This document shows positions 1 through 5,896 of a DNA stretch of 8,220 nt, piece by piece (position 1 is the stretch's first letter; each line of letters begins with the position of its first letter). The stretch comes from Rhodospirillaceae bacterium (lineage in GTDB: Bacteria; Pseudomonadota; Alphaproteobacteria; Micavibrionales; UBA2020): positions 2,888 through 11,107 of the forward strand of contig DQGU01000119.1 in the NCBI GenBank assembly GCA_003524565.1, written 5' to 3'. Under the pieces are notes generated by a model that saw nothing but the letters and a program-made list of their open reading frames with translations, was not told the origin of the DNA and ran no database searches. The position numbers and the translations under genes are program-made.

Positions 1-356
1 AGCGCAAGAACATCACGGCTGGCATTGCGCATGTGAACTCCACGTTCAACAACACGATCGTGACGATTTCCGACGCGCAAGGCAACACCATCTCCTGGTC
101 GTCTGCCGGTCACCTCGGCTTCAAAGGCTCCCGCAAATCTACGCCCTACGCGGCGCAGGTTACGGCGGAAGATGCCGGCAAGAAAGCCAAGGAACACGGT
201 ATGAAAACGCTGGAAGTGCTGGTGAAGGGTCCGGGTTCGGGCCGCGAATCCGCACTGCGCGCCCTGCAGTCCGTCGGTTTCGGCATTTCGTCCATCCAGG
301 ACATTACGCCGGTTCCGCACAACGGCTGCCGCCCGCGTAAACGCCGTCGCGTATAA
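1..356 (+). CDS. rpsK: 30S ribosomal protein S11, C-terminal part (5' end outside window)
   Basis: S11 sits on the platform of the 30S subunit, binds 16S rRNA and helps form the mRNA exit region. The reading frame is already open at base 3 (RKNITAGIAHVNSTFNNT), so the GTG at 33, inside the conserved HVNSTFNNT segment, is an internal valine and not the start. 117 residues are visible; S11 is usually about 129, so roughly 12 N-terminal residues lie upstream of the window. Family signatures are clear: HVNSTFNNT, the GFKGSRKSTPYAAQ segment, KGPGSGRESALRAL, and the basic C-terminus PHNGCRPRKRRRV. It ends with TAA at 354-356. The following gene is rpoA after a 112-base spacer, as in alphaproteobacterial operons, where rpsD is absent from this position. 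Phe codons are all TTC, fitting strong expression. Identity is secure. Confidence 0.98.
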   Translation, partial: RKNITAGIAHVNSTFNNTIVTISDAQGNTISWSSAGHLGFKGSRKSTPYAAQVTAEDAGKKAKEHGMKTLEVLVKGPGSGRESALRALQSVGFGISSIQDITPVPHNGCRPRKRRRV

Positions 357-366
357 GAATAGGGCA

Positions 367-405
367 ACGGGCCTTGCGCGCCTTTTCCCGGGGGCGCGCG
401 CCCGT
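367..405 (+). other. Strong bulged RNA hairpin in the rpsK-rpoA spacer
   Basis: ACGGGC (367-372) pairs with GCCCGT (400-405), and GCGCGCC (376-382) pairs with GGCGCGC (393-399). This leaves a CTT bulge at 373-375 and a 10-base loop. The 13 base pairs are nearly all G-C. No T-run follows the 3' arm (next bases GCTTTACC), so it is not a canonical intrinsic terminator, and rpoA must be transcribed through it. It could be a processing site, a stabiliser of the rpsK 3' end, or a partial attenuator setting the rpsK to rpoA ratio. The pairing is seen directly; the role is inference. Confidence 0.6.
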
Positions 406-457
406 GCTTTACCGACTGGCTTTTAACGGAATTCTTGTTTCAAACATTCAGGCAAAA

Positions 458-462
458 AGAGG
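458..462 (+). promoter_or_regulatory. Ribosome binding site deciding the TTG start of rpoA
   Basis: AGAGG lies 6 bases before the TTG at 469. It supports that rare start codon together with the family-typical N-terminus MIQKNWQELIKPN. Confidence 0.65.
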
Positions 463-468
463 CGTATC

Positions 469-1485
469 TTGATACAGAAAAACTGGCAAGAGCTGATTAA
501 ACCGAACCGCGTTGACGTCAGCACCAACAAAGACCCCAGCCGCTTCGGCACCATCGTTGTCGAACCGCTGGAGCGTGGCTATGGCCTGACGCTCGGCAAC
601 GCGCTGCGCCGCGTTCTGCTGTCTTCGCTGCAAGGTGCTGCTGTAACGGCTATCCGCATCGACGGCGTTCTGCACGAGTTCTCGTCTATCCCCGGCGTCC
701 GCGAAGACGTGACGGACATCGTCCTCAACATCAAGGGCCTGTCCATCCGCATGCACGCTGAAGGCAGCAAGAAACTGCGCCTGAACGCGGAAGGTCCGTG
801 CGAAGTTACCGCCGGTATGATTGAGCAAACGGCTGACGTTGAAATCGTCAACCCTGACCTCGTCATCTGCACGCTCGGCGACAAAGTGAAGCTTGGCATG
901 GAGCTGACGGTTTCCACCGGCAAAGGCTATCGCCCTGCTGCGCAAAACCGCCACGAAGACGCCCCCATCGGCATCATTCCGGTGGACAGCATCTTCTCCC
1001 CCGTGCGCAAAGTATCCTACAAAGTCGAAGATACCCGCGTCGGCCAAATCACCGACTACGACAAGCTGTCGCTGGATCTCGAAACCAACGGTACGGTGCG
1101 TCCTGAAGATGCCGTTGCCTACGCAGCGCGCATCCTGCAAGACCAGCTGCAAGCTTTCGTCAACTTCCAGGAGCCGACCGCGGTTGCCAAAGAAGAGAGC
1201 AAAGACGAGCTGCCGTTCAGCCGCCATCTGCTGCGCAAGGTCGAAGAACTGGAACTGTCTGTACGTTCCGCAAACTGCCTGAAAAACGACAACATCGTTT
1301 ACATCGGCGACCTCGTCCAGAAAACCGAAGCGGACATGCTGCGCACGCCCAACTTCGGCCGCAAATCGCTGAACGAGATTAAAGAAGTTCTGACGAACAT
1401 GGGTCTGCACCTCGGCATGAAAGTCGAAGGTTGGCCGCCCGAAAACATTGAAGACCTCGCCCGCAAGCTCGAAGAGCCGTTCTGA
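469..1485 (+). CDS. rpoA: DNA-directed RNA polymerase subunit alpha
   Basis: Alpha dimerises to nucleate RNA polymerase assembly, and its C-terminal domain binds UP elements and activators. At 338 residues it is full length for the alphaproteobacterial family. The N-terminal domain (about 1-235) carries the dimerisation segment LTLGNALRRVLLSS (41-53) and SIPGVREDVTDIVLNIK (73-89). A charged linker (about 236-250) leads to the C-terminal domain, whose DNA-contact residues are visible as VRSANCLK (265-272; R267 corresponds to E. coli R265) and FGRKSLNEIKEVL (297-309). The TTG start is chosen because the N-terminus MIQKNWQELIKPN matches relatives, an AGAGG site precedes it, and no in-frame ATG occurs before residue 95. 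It lies between rpsK and rplQ. Phe codons are uniformly TTC, as expected of a strongly expressed gene. Nothing is missing or truncated. Confidence 0.98.
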   Translation: MIQKNWQELIKPNRVDVSTNKDPSRFGTIVVEPLERGYGLTLGNALRRVLLSSLQGAAVTAIRIDGVLHEFSSIPGVREDVTDIVLNIKGLSIRMHAEGSKKLRLNAEGPCEVTAGMIEQTADVEIVNPDLVICTLGDKVKLGMELTVSTGKGYRPAAQNRHEDAPIGIIPVDSIFSPVRKVSYKVEDTRVGQITDYDKLSLDLETNGTVRPEDAVAYAARILQDQLQAFVNFQEPTAVAKEESKDELPFSRHLLRKVEELELSVRSANCLKNDNIVYIGDLVQKTEADMLRTPNFGRKSLNEIKEVLTNMGLHLGMKVEGWPPENIEDLARKLEEPF

Positions 1486-1512
1486 GCAGGCAAGGACTTC
1501 TAAAGGACTACC

Positions 1513-1557
1513 CCCGTTTCTTGGCTGTCAAGGGGCGGGTGGGGGAAGGTTCCCCCA
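1513..1557 (+). other. Two adjacent RNA hairpins in the rpoA-rplQ spacer
   Basis: The first stem pairs CCCGTTTCTTG (1513-1523) with CAAGGGGCGGG (1529-1539): 11 pairs including three G-U, around loop GCTGT. The second, directly abutting, pairs TGGGGGA (1540-1546) with TCCCCCA (1551-1557) around loop AGGT. No T-run follows either, so they do not look like terminators. Together they could form a stacked structured element in the rplQ leader. The pairing is by inspection only; no energy was calculated. Confidence 0.5.
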
Positions 1558-1599
1558 AGCGGTGCTGCTGCGGCTTTGCAGGGTATCGCATACACAATC

Positions 1600-1617
1600 C
1601 GCTTCATGCGTGAAGCG
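1600..1617 (+). other. Perfect hairpin just upstream of the rplQ ribosome binding site
   Basis: CGCTTCA (1600-1606) and TGAAGCG (1611-1617) form a perfect 7-base-pair stem closed by TGCG. The stem ends 10 bases before the AAGGAG of rplQ, leaving that site exposed. It could insulate or tune translation initiation of rplQ, or mark an RNA processing point. Function is inferred from position only. Confidence 0.5.
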
Positions 1618-1627
1618 TAACGTAAAG

Positions 1628-1633
1628 AAGGAG
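1628..1633 (+). promoter_or_regulatory. Ribosome binding site of rplQ
   Basis: AAGGAG, a near-perfect Shine-Dalgarno sequence, lies 8 bases before the ATG at 1642, as expected for a highly translated ribosomal protein gene. Confidence 0.85.
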
Positions 1634-1641
1634 ACGTAACC

Positions 1642-2121
1642 ATGCGTCATGGTAATTCCGGCCGTAAACTCGGCGTCAAAACCCAACACCGTCGTGCGAT
1701 GTTCGCGAACATGGCTGCGGCTCTTATCAAGCACGAGCAAATCGTGACCACCCTGCCGAAGGCGAAAGAACTGCGCGGTTTCGTTGACCGCCTCATCACC
1801 CTCGGCAAAAAAGGTGGCCTTGCAAACCGCCGCCTGGCGATGTCCCGCCTGCGCGACGAAACGCAAGTCAAAAAACTGTTCGACGTGCTTGGCGAGCGTT
1901 ACGCAGACCGCAACGGTGGTTACACCCGCGTGCTGAAAGCCGGCTTCCGCTACGGCGATAACGCGCCCCGCGCGATTATCGAACTGGTTGACCGCGACCG
2001 CTCTGCCAAAGGCAAAGACAGCGGCCAGCAAGCCGTTGCCGACAACATGAAGGCAGCGCACGAAGCAGGCGAACCGGTGAAAACCTCCAAGCCGAAAAAG
2101 AAAAAAGCCGTCGCCGGTTAA
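1642..2121 (+). CDS. rplQ: 50S ribosomal protein L17
   Basis: L17 is a 50S protein located near the polypeptide exit tunnel. The N-terminus MRHGNSGRKLGVKTQHRRAM is the family signature, followed by the LIKHEQIVTTLPKAKELR segment (28-45) and the C-terminal core motif GYTRVLKAGFRYGDNAPRAI (93-112), ending at about residue 120. At 159 residues it is longer than E. coli L17 (127). The extra 39 or so residues form a low-complexity, lysine-rich tail with KPKKKK (150-155), typical of alphaproteobacterial versions though on the long side. The ATG is fixed by the signature start and the AAGGAG at 1628. It is the last gene of the ribosomal operon: 156 bases of structured spacer separate it from rpoA, and a strong intrinsic terminator follows its TAA by 28 bases. 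Confidence 0.98.
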   Translation: MRHGNSGRKLGVKTQHRRAMFANMAAALIKHEQIVTTLPKAKELRGFVDRLITLGKKGGLANRRLAMSRLRDETQVKKLFDVLGERYADRNGGYTRVLKAGFRYGDNAPRAIIELVDRDRSAKGKDSGQQAVADNMKAAHEAGEPVKTSKPKKKKAVAG

Positions 2122-2149
2122 TCTTCCGGACGGATTTTTAAAGAGCTAT

Positions 2150-2181
2150 AAAAAGGGCGGGTTTTTTTACCCGCCCTTTTT
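2150..2181 (+). terminator. Intrinsic (Rho-independent) terminator closing the ribosomal operon
   Basis: The stem AAAAAGGGCGGGT (2150-2162) pairs with ACCCGCCCTTTTT (2169-2181) around a T6 loop: 13 pairs with an 8-pair GC-rich core, followed by the T5 tract. The A-run on the 5' side gives the same architecture on the minus strand, so it may work in both directions. It starts 28 bases after the rplQ stop. Confidence 0.93.
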
Positions 2182-2195
2182 CATTCCCGCCAAAC

Positions 2196-2203
2196 GGGGG
2201 AGG
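2196..2203 (+). promoter_or_regulatory. Ribosome binding site of the GNAT gene
   Basis: GGGGGAGG lies 6 bases before the ATG at 2210. It fixes the start of the first gene of the downstream run, only 14 bases after the terminator stem. Confidence 0.75.
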
Positions 2204-2209
2204 CGCCCG

Positions 2210-2746
2210 ATGCAACATCCGCAGAACAGCTCTTTTGACATCCGGCAGGCCGCCGCGGCCGATGCGGCCGCCATTGCCGCCGTGCATGTCCAAAGCTGGC
2301 GCGAAAGCTATCAGGGCATCGTGCCGGAAAGCCATCTGGCGGGGCTGGAGGTGGTGGAACGCACGCAGCGCTGGCATGGGCAGCTGGAAACGCTCGAAAG
2401 CCCCTCAGCGGTCTTTATAGCCCGCCCTGCGGGCGGTGCAGGGGGCGCGGCTTGCGGGTTTATCAGCTGCGGCGCTGCGCGGGAGCGCTTTGAGGGGTAT
2501 GCGGGGGAGGTCTATGCCCTCTATCTGCTCAAATCCGCGCAAGGAACGGGGCTTGGCCGCCGTTTGTTCGACACGGCACGACAAAGCCTTGCCGGCTGTG
2601 GTATAAACGGCCTGTATCTTTGGGTGCTGACAGATAACCCCGCGGCGGGTTTTTACCGGCATATCGGCGGGCGGGCGCTCGGGCGCAAAATGATTGATAT
2701 TGGCGGCAAACAGCTTGAAGAAACCGCCTATGGATGGGAGTGGTAA
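2210..2746 (+). CDS. GNAT-family N-acetyltransferase
   Basis: A predicted cytoplasmic acetyltransferase that would move an acetyl group from acetyl-CoA to an amine on a small molecule or protein; the substrate cannot be told from sequence. At 178 residues it is one complete GNAT domain. Visible features are the N-terminal helix segment VHVQSWRESYQGIVPESHL (25-43), common in RimI-like and small-molecule GNATs; the strand before the cofactor site (EVYALYLL, 100-107); the acetyl-CoA pyrophosphate-binding motif QGTGLG (111-116); and motif B, NPAAGFYRHIGG (143-154), with the usual tyrosine. A Gly/Ala-rich stretch (RPAGGAGGAA, 72-81) makes a flexible loop between strands. It opens the downstream gene run, right after the terminator, and its stop is 2 bases before the htrA start. 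Family assignment is firm and function is not. Confidence 0.92.
   Translation: MQHPQNSSFDIRQAAAADAAAIAAVHVQSWRESYQGIVPESHLAGLEVVERTQRWHGQLETLESPSAVFIARPAGGAGGAACGFISCGAARERFEGYAGEVYALYLLKSAQGTGLGRRLFDTARQSLAGCGINGLYLWVLTDNPAAGFYRHIGGRALGRKMIDIGGKQLEETAYGWEW
2736..2740 (+). promoter_or_regulatory. Ribosome binding site deciding the htrA start
   Basis: GGGAG lies 8 bases before the ATG at 2749, inside the last codons of the GNAT gene. The earlier in-frame ATG at 2734 has no such site, so 2749 is preferred. Confidence 0.65.
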
Positions 2747-2748
2747 AA

Positions 2749-4197
2749 ATGACAAAAGCCAAAAAACAGAACCTGCTTCTTTCACTTCTTTCTGTCTTTC
2801 TGCTTGCGCTGGTGGCGGCTACGCCGTCTTTTGCGCAGGAAGTGCCGCAGACGCGCGCGGATATTCAGATGAGCTTCGCGCCGCTGGTCAAAAAAAGCGC
2901 GCCTGCCGTTGTGAATATTTACGCCAAGCGCGTGGTGCGCGAGCGCATGCGCGTTATCAGCCCGCTGTTCAACGACCCGTTCTTCGGACAGTTTTTCGGT
3001 CAGGGCTTCGGCAATGACATGGGCGGGCCGGTGCGGGAGCGGATACAGAATTCCCTCGGCTCCGGCGTGATTGTTGACCCCGCGGGGCAGATTGCAACCA
3101 ACACGCATGTTATCAAGGGCGCAACCGAAATCACCGCCGTGCTGCAAGACGGGCGTGAATTTGACGCCGAAAAAGTCCTTGTCGATGAAAAAACGGATTT
3201 GGCTATTTTGCGCATCGACCCCAAGGGCGAAAAACTCGCCGCGCTGCCACTGGCAGATAGCGACGCGATAGAAGTCGGCGACCTTGTGCTGGCCATCGGC
3301 AATCCCTTCGGCGTCGGGCAGACGGTGACCAGCGGTATCGTCTCTGCGACTGCCCGCACGGGTATGGGCGGGTATATGGACTACCGCTATTTCATCCAGA
3401 CCGATGCGGCCATCAACCCCGGCAATTCGGGCGGTGCATTGATTGACATGCAGGGGCGCCTGATGGGCATCAATACCATGATTTTCACGCGCGATGGTGG
3501 CTCCGTCGGTATTGGTTTTGCGGTGCCTGCGAACATGGTGCGCACGGTGATTGACGCATCCAATCGCGGCGGCAAGCTGGTGCGCCCGTGGACGGGGCTT
3601 TCGGGGCAGCCGGTGACGTCGGATATGATGGCCGCGCTCGGTCTCAACCGCGCGCGCGGCGCGCTGATTAACCGCGTCAACCCCAAGGGGCCGGCCGCGA
3701 AGGCGGGCATCCGGATTGGCGATGTTATTCTTAGCATCAACGGCCATGATATTCAGGACCCCGAAGCGCTCAAATTTCGCCTCGCCACCGTGCCCGTCGG
3801 CGGGGATATTCATTTGATGGTATCGCGTGCGGGTAAATCGTTCGATGTGAAAATGAAAGCCGAAGCCGCGCCCGAAACGCCGCCGCGACAGGCGATGACT
3901 GTCAGCGGCAATAACCCGCTTTCCGGCGCGACGCTGGGCAACCTGTCACCCGCACTGGCGGATGAAATCGACCTGCATGACGACAGCGAAGGCGTTGCGG
4001 TGATTGAGGTCGCTGCGGGCACGCCCGCGGCGCGTCTGGGCTTGCGCACGGGCGATATTATCCAGATGCTGAACGGTGCGGACATTCCGTCGATGACGGA
4101 GCTGAAGGCGGCGCTGGGCGCATCCCAAAACATTCGCCGCTGGCAGGTGCAGCTGCGGCGCGGGGCACAGGTCATGAACCTGATGATTACGTTGTGA
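2749..4197 (+). CDS. HtrA/Deg-family periplasmic serine protease with two PDZ domains
   Basis: A DegP/DegQ-like (Do family) endoprotease that would degrade or chaperone misfolded envelope proteins in the periplasm. The 482-residue product starts with a Sec signal peptide: basic TKAKKQ, hydrophobic core about 9-24, likely cleavage after SFA (residue 29). The trypsin-like domain carries the full triad: H120 in ATNTHVIKG, D150 in KTDLAIL, and S227 in NPGNSGGAL. The N-terminal loop rich in Phe and Gly (about 73-93) matches the regulatory LA loop. PDZ1 spans about 280-370 and PDZ2 about 395-480, joined by a Pro/Ala-rich linker. The start at 2749 places the signal peptide correctly and has a GGGAG site. 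The gene lies 2 bases after the GNAT gene and overlaps rarA by 4. DegP versus DegQ cannot be separated here, so no symbol is given. Confidence 0.96.
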   Translation: MTKAKKQNLLLSLLSVFLLALVAATPSFAQEVPQTRADIQMSFAPLVKKSAPAVVNIYAKRVVRERMRVISPLFNDPFFGQFFGQGFGNDMGGPVRERIQNSLGSGVIVDPAGQIATNTHVIKGATEITAVLQDGREFDAEKVLVDEKTDLAILRIDPKGEKLAALPLADSDAIEVGDLVLAIGNPFGVGQTVTSGIVSATARTGMGGYMDYRYFIQTDAAINPGNSGGALIDMQGRLMGINTMIFTRDGGSVGIGFAVPANMVRTVIDASNRGGKLVRPWTGLSGQPVTSDMMAALGLNRARGALINRVNPKGPAAKAGIRIGDVILSINGHDIQDPEALKFRLATVPVGGDIHLMVSRAGKSFDVKMKAEAAPETPPRQAMTVSGNNPLSGATLGNLSPALADEIDLHDDSEGVAVIEVAAGTPAARLGLRTGDIIQMLNGADIPSMTELKAALGASQNIRRWQVQLRRGAQVMNLMITL

Positions 4198-5519
4198 GCG
4201 GCCTTTTCGACATACCCGCGGGCGAGGCGGAAAACGCCGGCAAATCCGCGCCGCGCCCGCTTGCAGACCTTTTGCGTCCGCAAAGCGTGGATGACGTCGT
4301 AGGGCAGGACCATCTGCTGCATGACGCCGATGCACCGCTGCGGCGCATGATTGATGCGGCGCGTATGTCGTCGATTATTTTCTGGGGCCCGCCCGGCTGC
4401 GGCAAAACAACACTTGCGCGTCTTTTGGCGCAGCATACCGATTTGCATTTCGAAGCGATTTCCGCGATTTTTACGGGCGTTGCCGATTTGCGCAAGGTAT
4501 TCGAAAGTGCGCAGCACCGCCGCCGCATGGGGCGCGGCACTTTGCTTTTTGTGGATGAAATCCACCGCTTTAACAAATCGCAGCAAGACGCATTTTTGCC
4601 GCATGTCGAGGATGGCACCATCGTGCTGGTCGGCGCAACGACGGAAAACCCGTCGTTTGAGCTGAACGCCGCGCTCTTGTCGCGCTGTCAGGTGCTGGTG
4701 CTGAAGCGGCTGGAAGGCGAAGCGCTCGAAACCCTGCTGCGCCGCGCAGAACAGCAAATGAACCGCCCGCTGCCCCTGATGCCGGAGGCGCGCACGGCGC
4801 TTGTCAACATGGCCGATGGCGACGGGCGTTATTTGCTCGGGCTGGCCGAACAGATTTTTCAGGTGCAGAAAAAGGGCGCGCTTGATGTCGAAGCGCTGAC
4901 CAAGCTGGTGCAAAAACGCGCCCCTCTCTACGACAAGGCGGATGACAGCCATTACAACCTTATCAGCGCGCTGCATAAATCTGTGCGCGGGTCGGATGCC
5001 GATGCGGCGCTTTACTGGTTTTGCCGCATGCTGGAGGGGGGCGAAGACCCGCGCTATATCGCGCGCCGCATGGTGCGCATGGCGGTCGAGGATATCGGCC
5101 TTGCCGACCCGCAGGCAATGTCCGTGACGCTGTCGGCGTGGGATACTTACGAACGACTTGGCAGCCCGGAGGGGGAATTGGCGCTGGCGCAGGCTTTGGT
5201 TTATCTGGCCACCGCGCCGAAATCGAACGCCGCCTATGTGGCGTACAAGGCGGCGAAATCGGCGGCAGCGGAAACAGGCTCCCTGATGCCGCCTGCGCAT
5301 ATTTTGAATGCGCCCACAAAACTGATGAAACAAATCGGCTACGGCCGTGATTATAACTACGACCATGACACGGCAGAGGGTTTTTCGGGGCAAAACTATT
5401 TCCCCGAGGGCATGCCGCGCCAGCGTTTTTACGCGCCGGTCGAGCGCGGGTTCGAACGCGAGCTGAAAAAACGCATCGAATACTGGGACAAACTTCGCCG
5501 TGACAAGGGGGGCGCATGA
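4194..5519 (+). CDS. rarA: Replication-associated recombination AAA+ ATPase RarA (MgsA)
   Basis: RarA is a clamp-loader-like AAA+ ATPase related to eukaryotic Mgs1/WRNIP1 that acts at stalled replication forks and interacts with single-strand-binding protein. The 441-residue product shows Walker A GPPGCGKT (65-72), Walker B LLFVDEIHRFNKSQQD (117-132), sensor 1 GATTENPSFELN (147-158), an arginine finger in LLSRCQ (R164) and a sensor-2-like GDGRYLL (210-215). The C-terminal half is the family's tetramerisation region, with ISALHKSVRGSDADAALYW (257-275) and the tail NYFPEGMPRQRFY (401-413). Translation starts at a GTG inside the GTGA overlap with the htrA stop. No Shine-Dalgarno sequence precedes it, so coupling to htrA is likely; the resulting MSGLF N-terminus fits relatives. 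It overlaps crcB by 4 bases (ATGA). Confidence 0.97.
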   Translation: MSGLFDIPAGEAENAGKSAPRPLADLLRPQSVDDVVGQDHLLHDADAPLRRMIDAARMSSIIFWGPPGCGKTTLARLLAQHTDLHFEAISAIFTGVADLRKVFESAQHRRRMGRGTLLFVDEIHRFNKSQQDAFLPHVEDGTIVLVGATTENPSFELNAALLSRCQVLVLKRLEGEALETLLRRAEQQMNRPLPLMPEARTALVNMADGDGRYLLGLAEQIFQVQKKGALDVEALTKLVQKRAPLYDKADDSHYNLISALHKSVRGSDADAALYWFCRMLEGGEDPRYIARRMVRMAVEDIGLADPQAMSVTLSAWDTYERLGSPEGELALAQALVYLATAPKSNAAYVAYKAAKSAAAETGSLMPPAHILNAPTKLMKQIGYGRDYNYDHDTAEGFSGQNYFPEGMPRQRFYAPVERGFERELKKRIEYWDKLRRDKGGA

Positions 5520-5896
5520 ATATAGCTCTGGCCATTTTTGCGGGCGGCGGCATTGGTGCGGTTATGCGGCATTTTTTTGTTGTGGGTGAAACGCGCCTGT
5601 TCGGCCCGTCGTTTGCCTATGCGACTTTTGCGGTGAATGTTATCGGCTGCCTGATAATCGGTGCGGCGATTGAATATTTCGCGCTCAAAGGGCAGGCGTC
5701 TTCTGAAATGCGCGCGTTTTTGACCACGGGCGTTCTGGGCGGCTTTACCACTTTTTCGGCCTTTTCGGTCGAGGTTCTGAAACTGGCCGAAACCGGCCAT
5801 ATTGTGGCGGCGGCGCTTTATGCGCTGGCGTCGGTTGTTTTTTGCGTCGCCGGCGTGTTCGGCGGTGTTTATATCATGCGCGGGGTTATCGGCTGA
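5516..5896 (+). CDS. crcB: Fluoride ion channel CrcB/Fluc
   Basis: A small inner-membrane fluoride channel that works as an antiparallel dimer to let toxic fluoride leave the cytoplasm. At 126 residues it is the normal single-domain length. Four hydrophobic helices are evident (about 2-20, 34-56, 66-88 and 97-121). Family motifs are GGGIGAVMRHF (10-20, with conserved R19), the pore Asn in FAVNVIGC (N41), and GGFTTFSAFSVE (75-86), which supplies the helix break, the central Na+ site and the pore phenylalanines (F77, F80). The ATG at 5516 overlaps the rarA stop by 4 bases and is preceded by a G-rich ribosome site (AAGGGGGG, 5505-5512). No fluoride riboswitch is visible; the gene is embedded in a coupled operon. 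As one gene, it would form a homodimer. Confidence 0.96.
   Translation: MNIALAIFAGGGIGAVMRHFFVVGETRLFGPSFAYATFAVNVIGCLIIGAAIEYFALKGQASSEMRAFLTTGVLGGFTTFSAFSVEVLKLAETGHIVAAALYALASVVFCVAGVFGGVYIMRGVIG

Noticed and set aside
448..1410. 320-codon open frame antisense to rpoA
   Set aside because: Same codon-register effect against a strongly biased gene; no family resemblance and no ribosome site.
1448..1639. 63-codon open frame spanning the rpoA end and the spacer
   Set aside because: It overlaps the rpoA C-terminal codons and the hairpins, has low-complexity Ser/Lys content, no ribosome site and no family match. The spacer is better read as structured RNA.
2124..2152. Possible promoter with TATAAA at 2147-2152
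   Set aside because: The -35 position 17 bases upstream reads TTCCGG, a poor match, and the start would fall inside the terminator stem. The A/T content is better explained by the terminator.
2734..2748. Earlier ATG for htrA
   Set aside because: It lies within the GNAT gene, has no ribosome site, and adds 5 residues before a signal peptide that already begins well at 2749.
2782..3813. 343-codon open frame antisense to htrA
   Set aside because: In codon register with htrA and explained by the lack of TTA, CTA and TCA codons; composition is not protein-like.
3810..5393. 527-codon open frame on the minus strand across the htrA-rarA junction
   Set aside because: It is in exact codon register with rarA, so a stop would need TTA, CTA or TCA codons in rarA, which are rare in this GC-rich bias. 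The product is Arg/His/Gln-rich with no recognisable domain.
5842..5895. Upstream extension of the pseudouridine synthase
   Set aside because: It lies wholly inside crcB and adds an Arg-rich stretch not seen in the family; the ATG at 5896 fits the TGATG overlap pattern of the operon.
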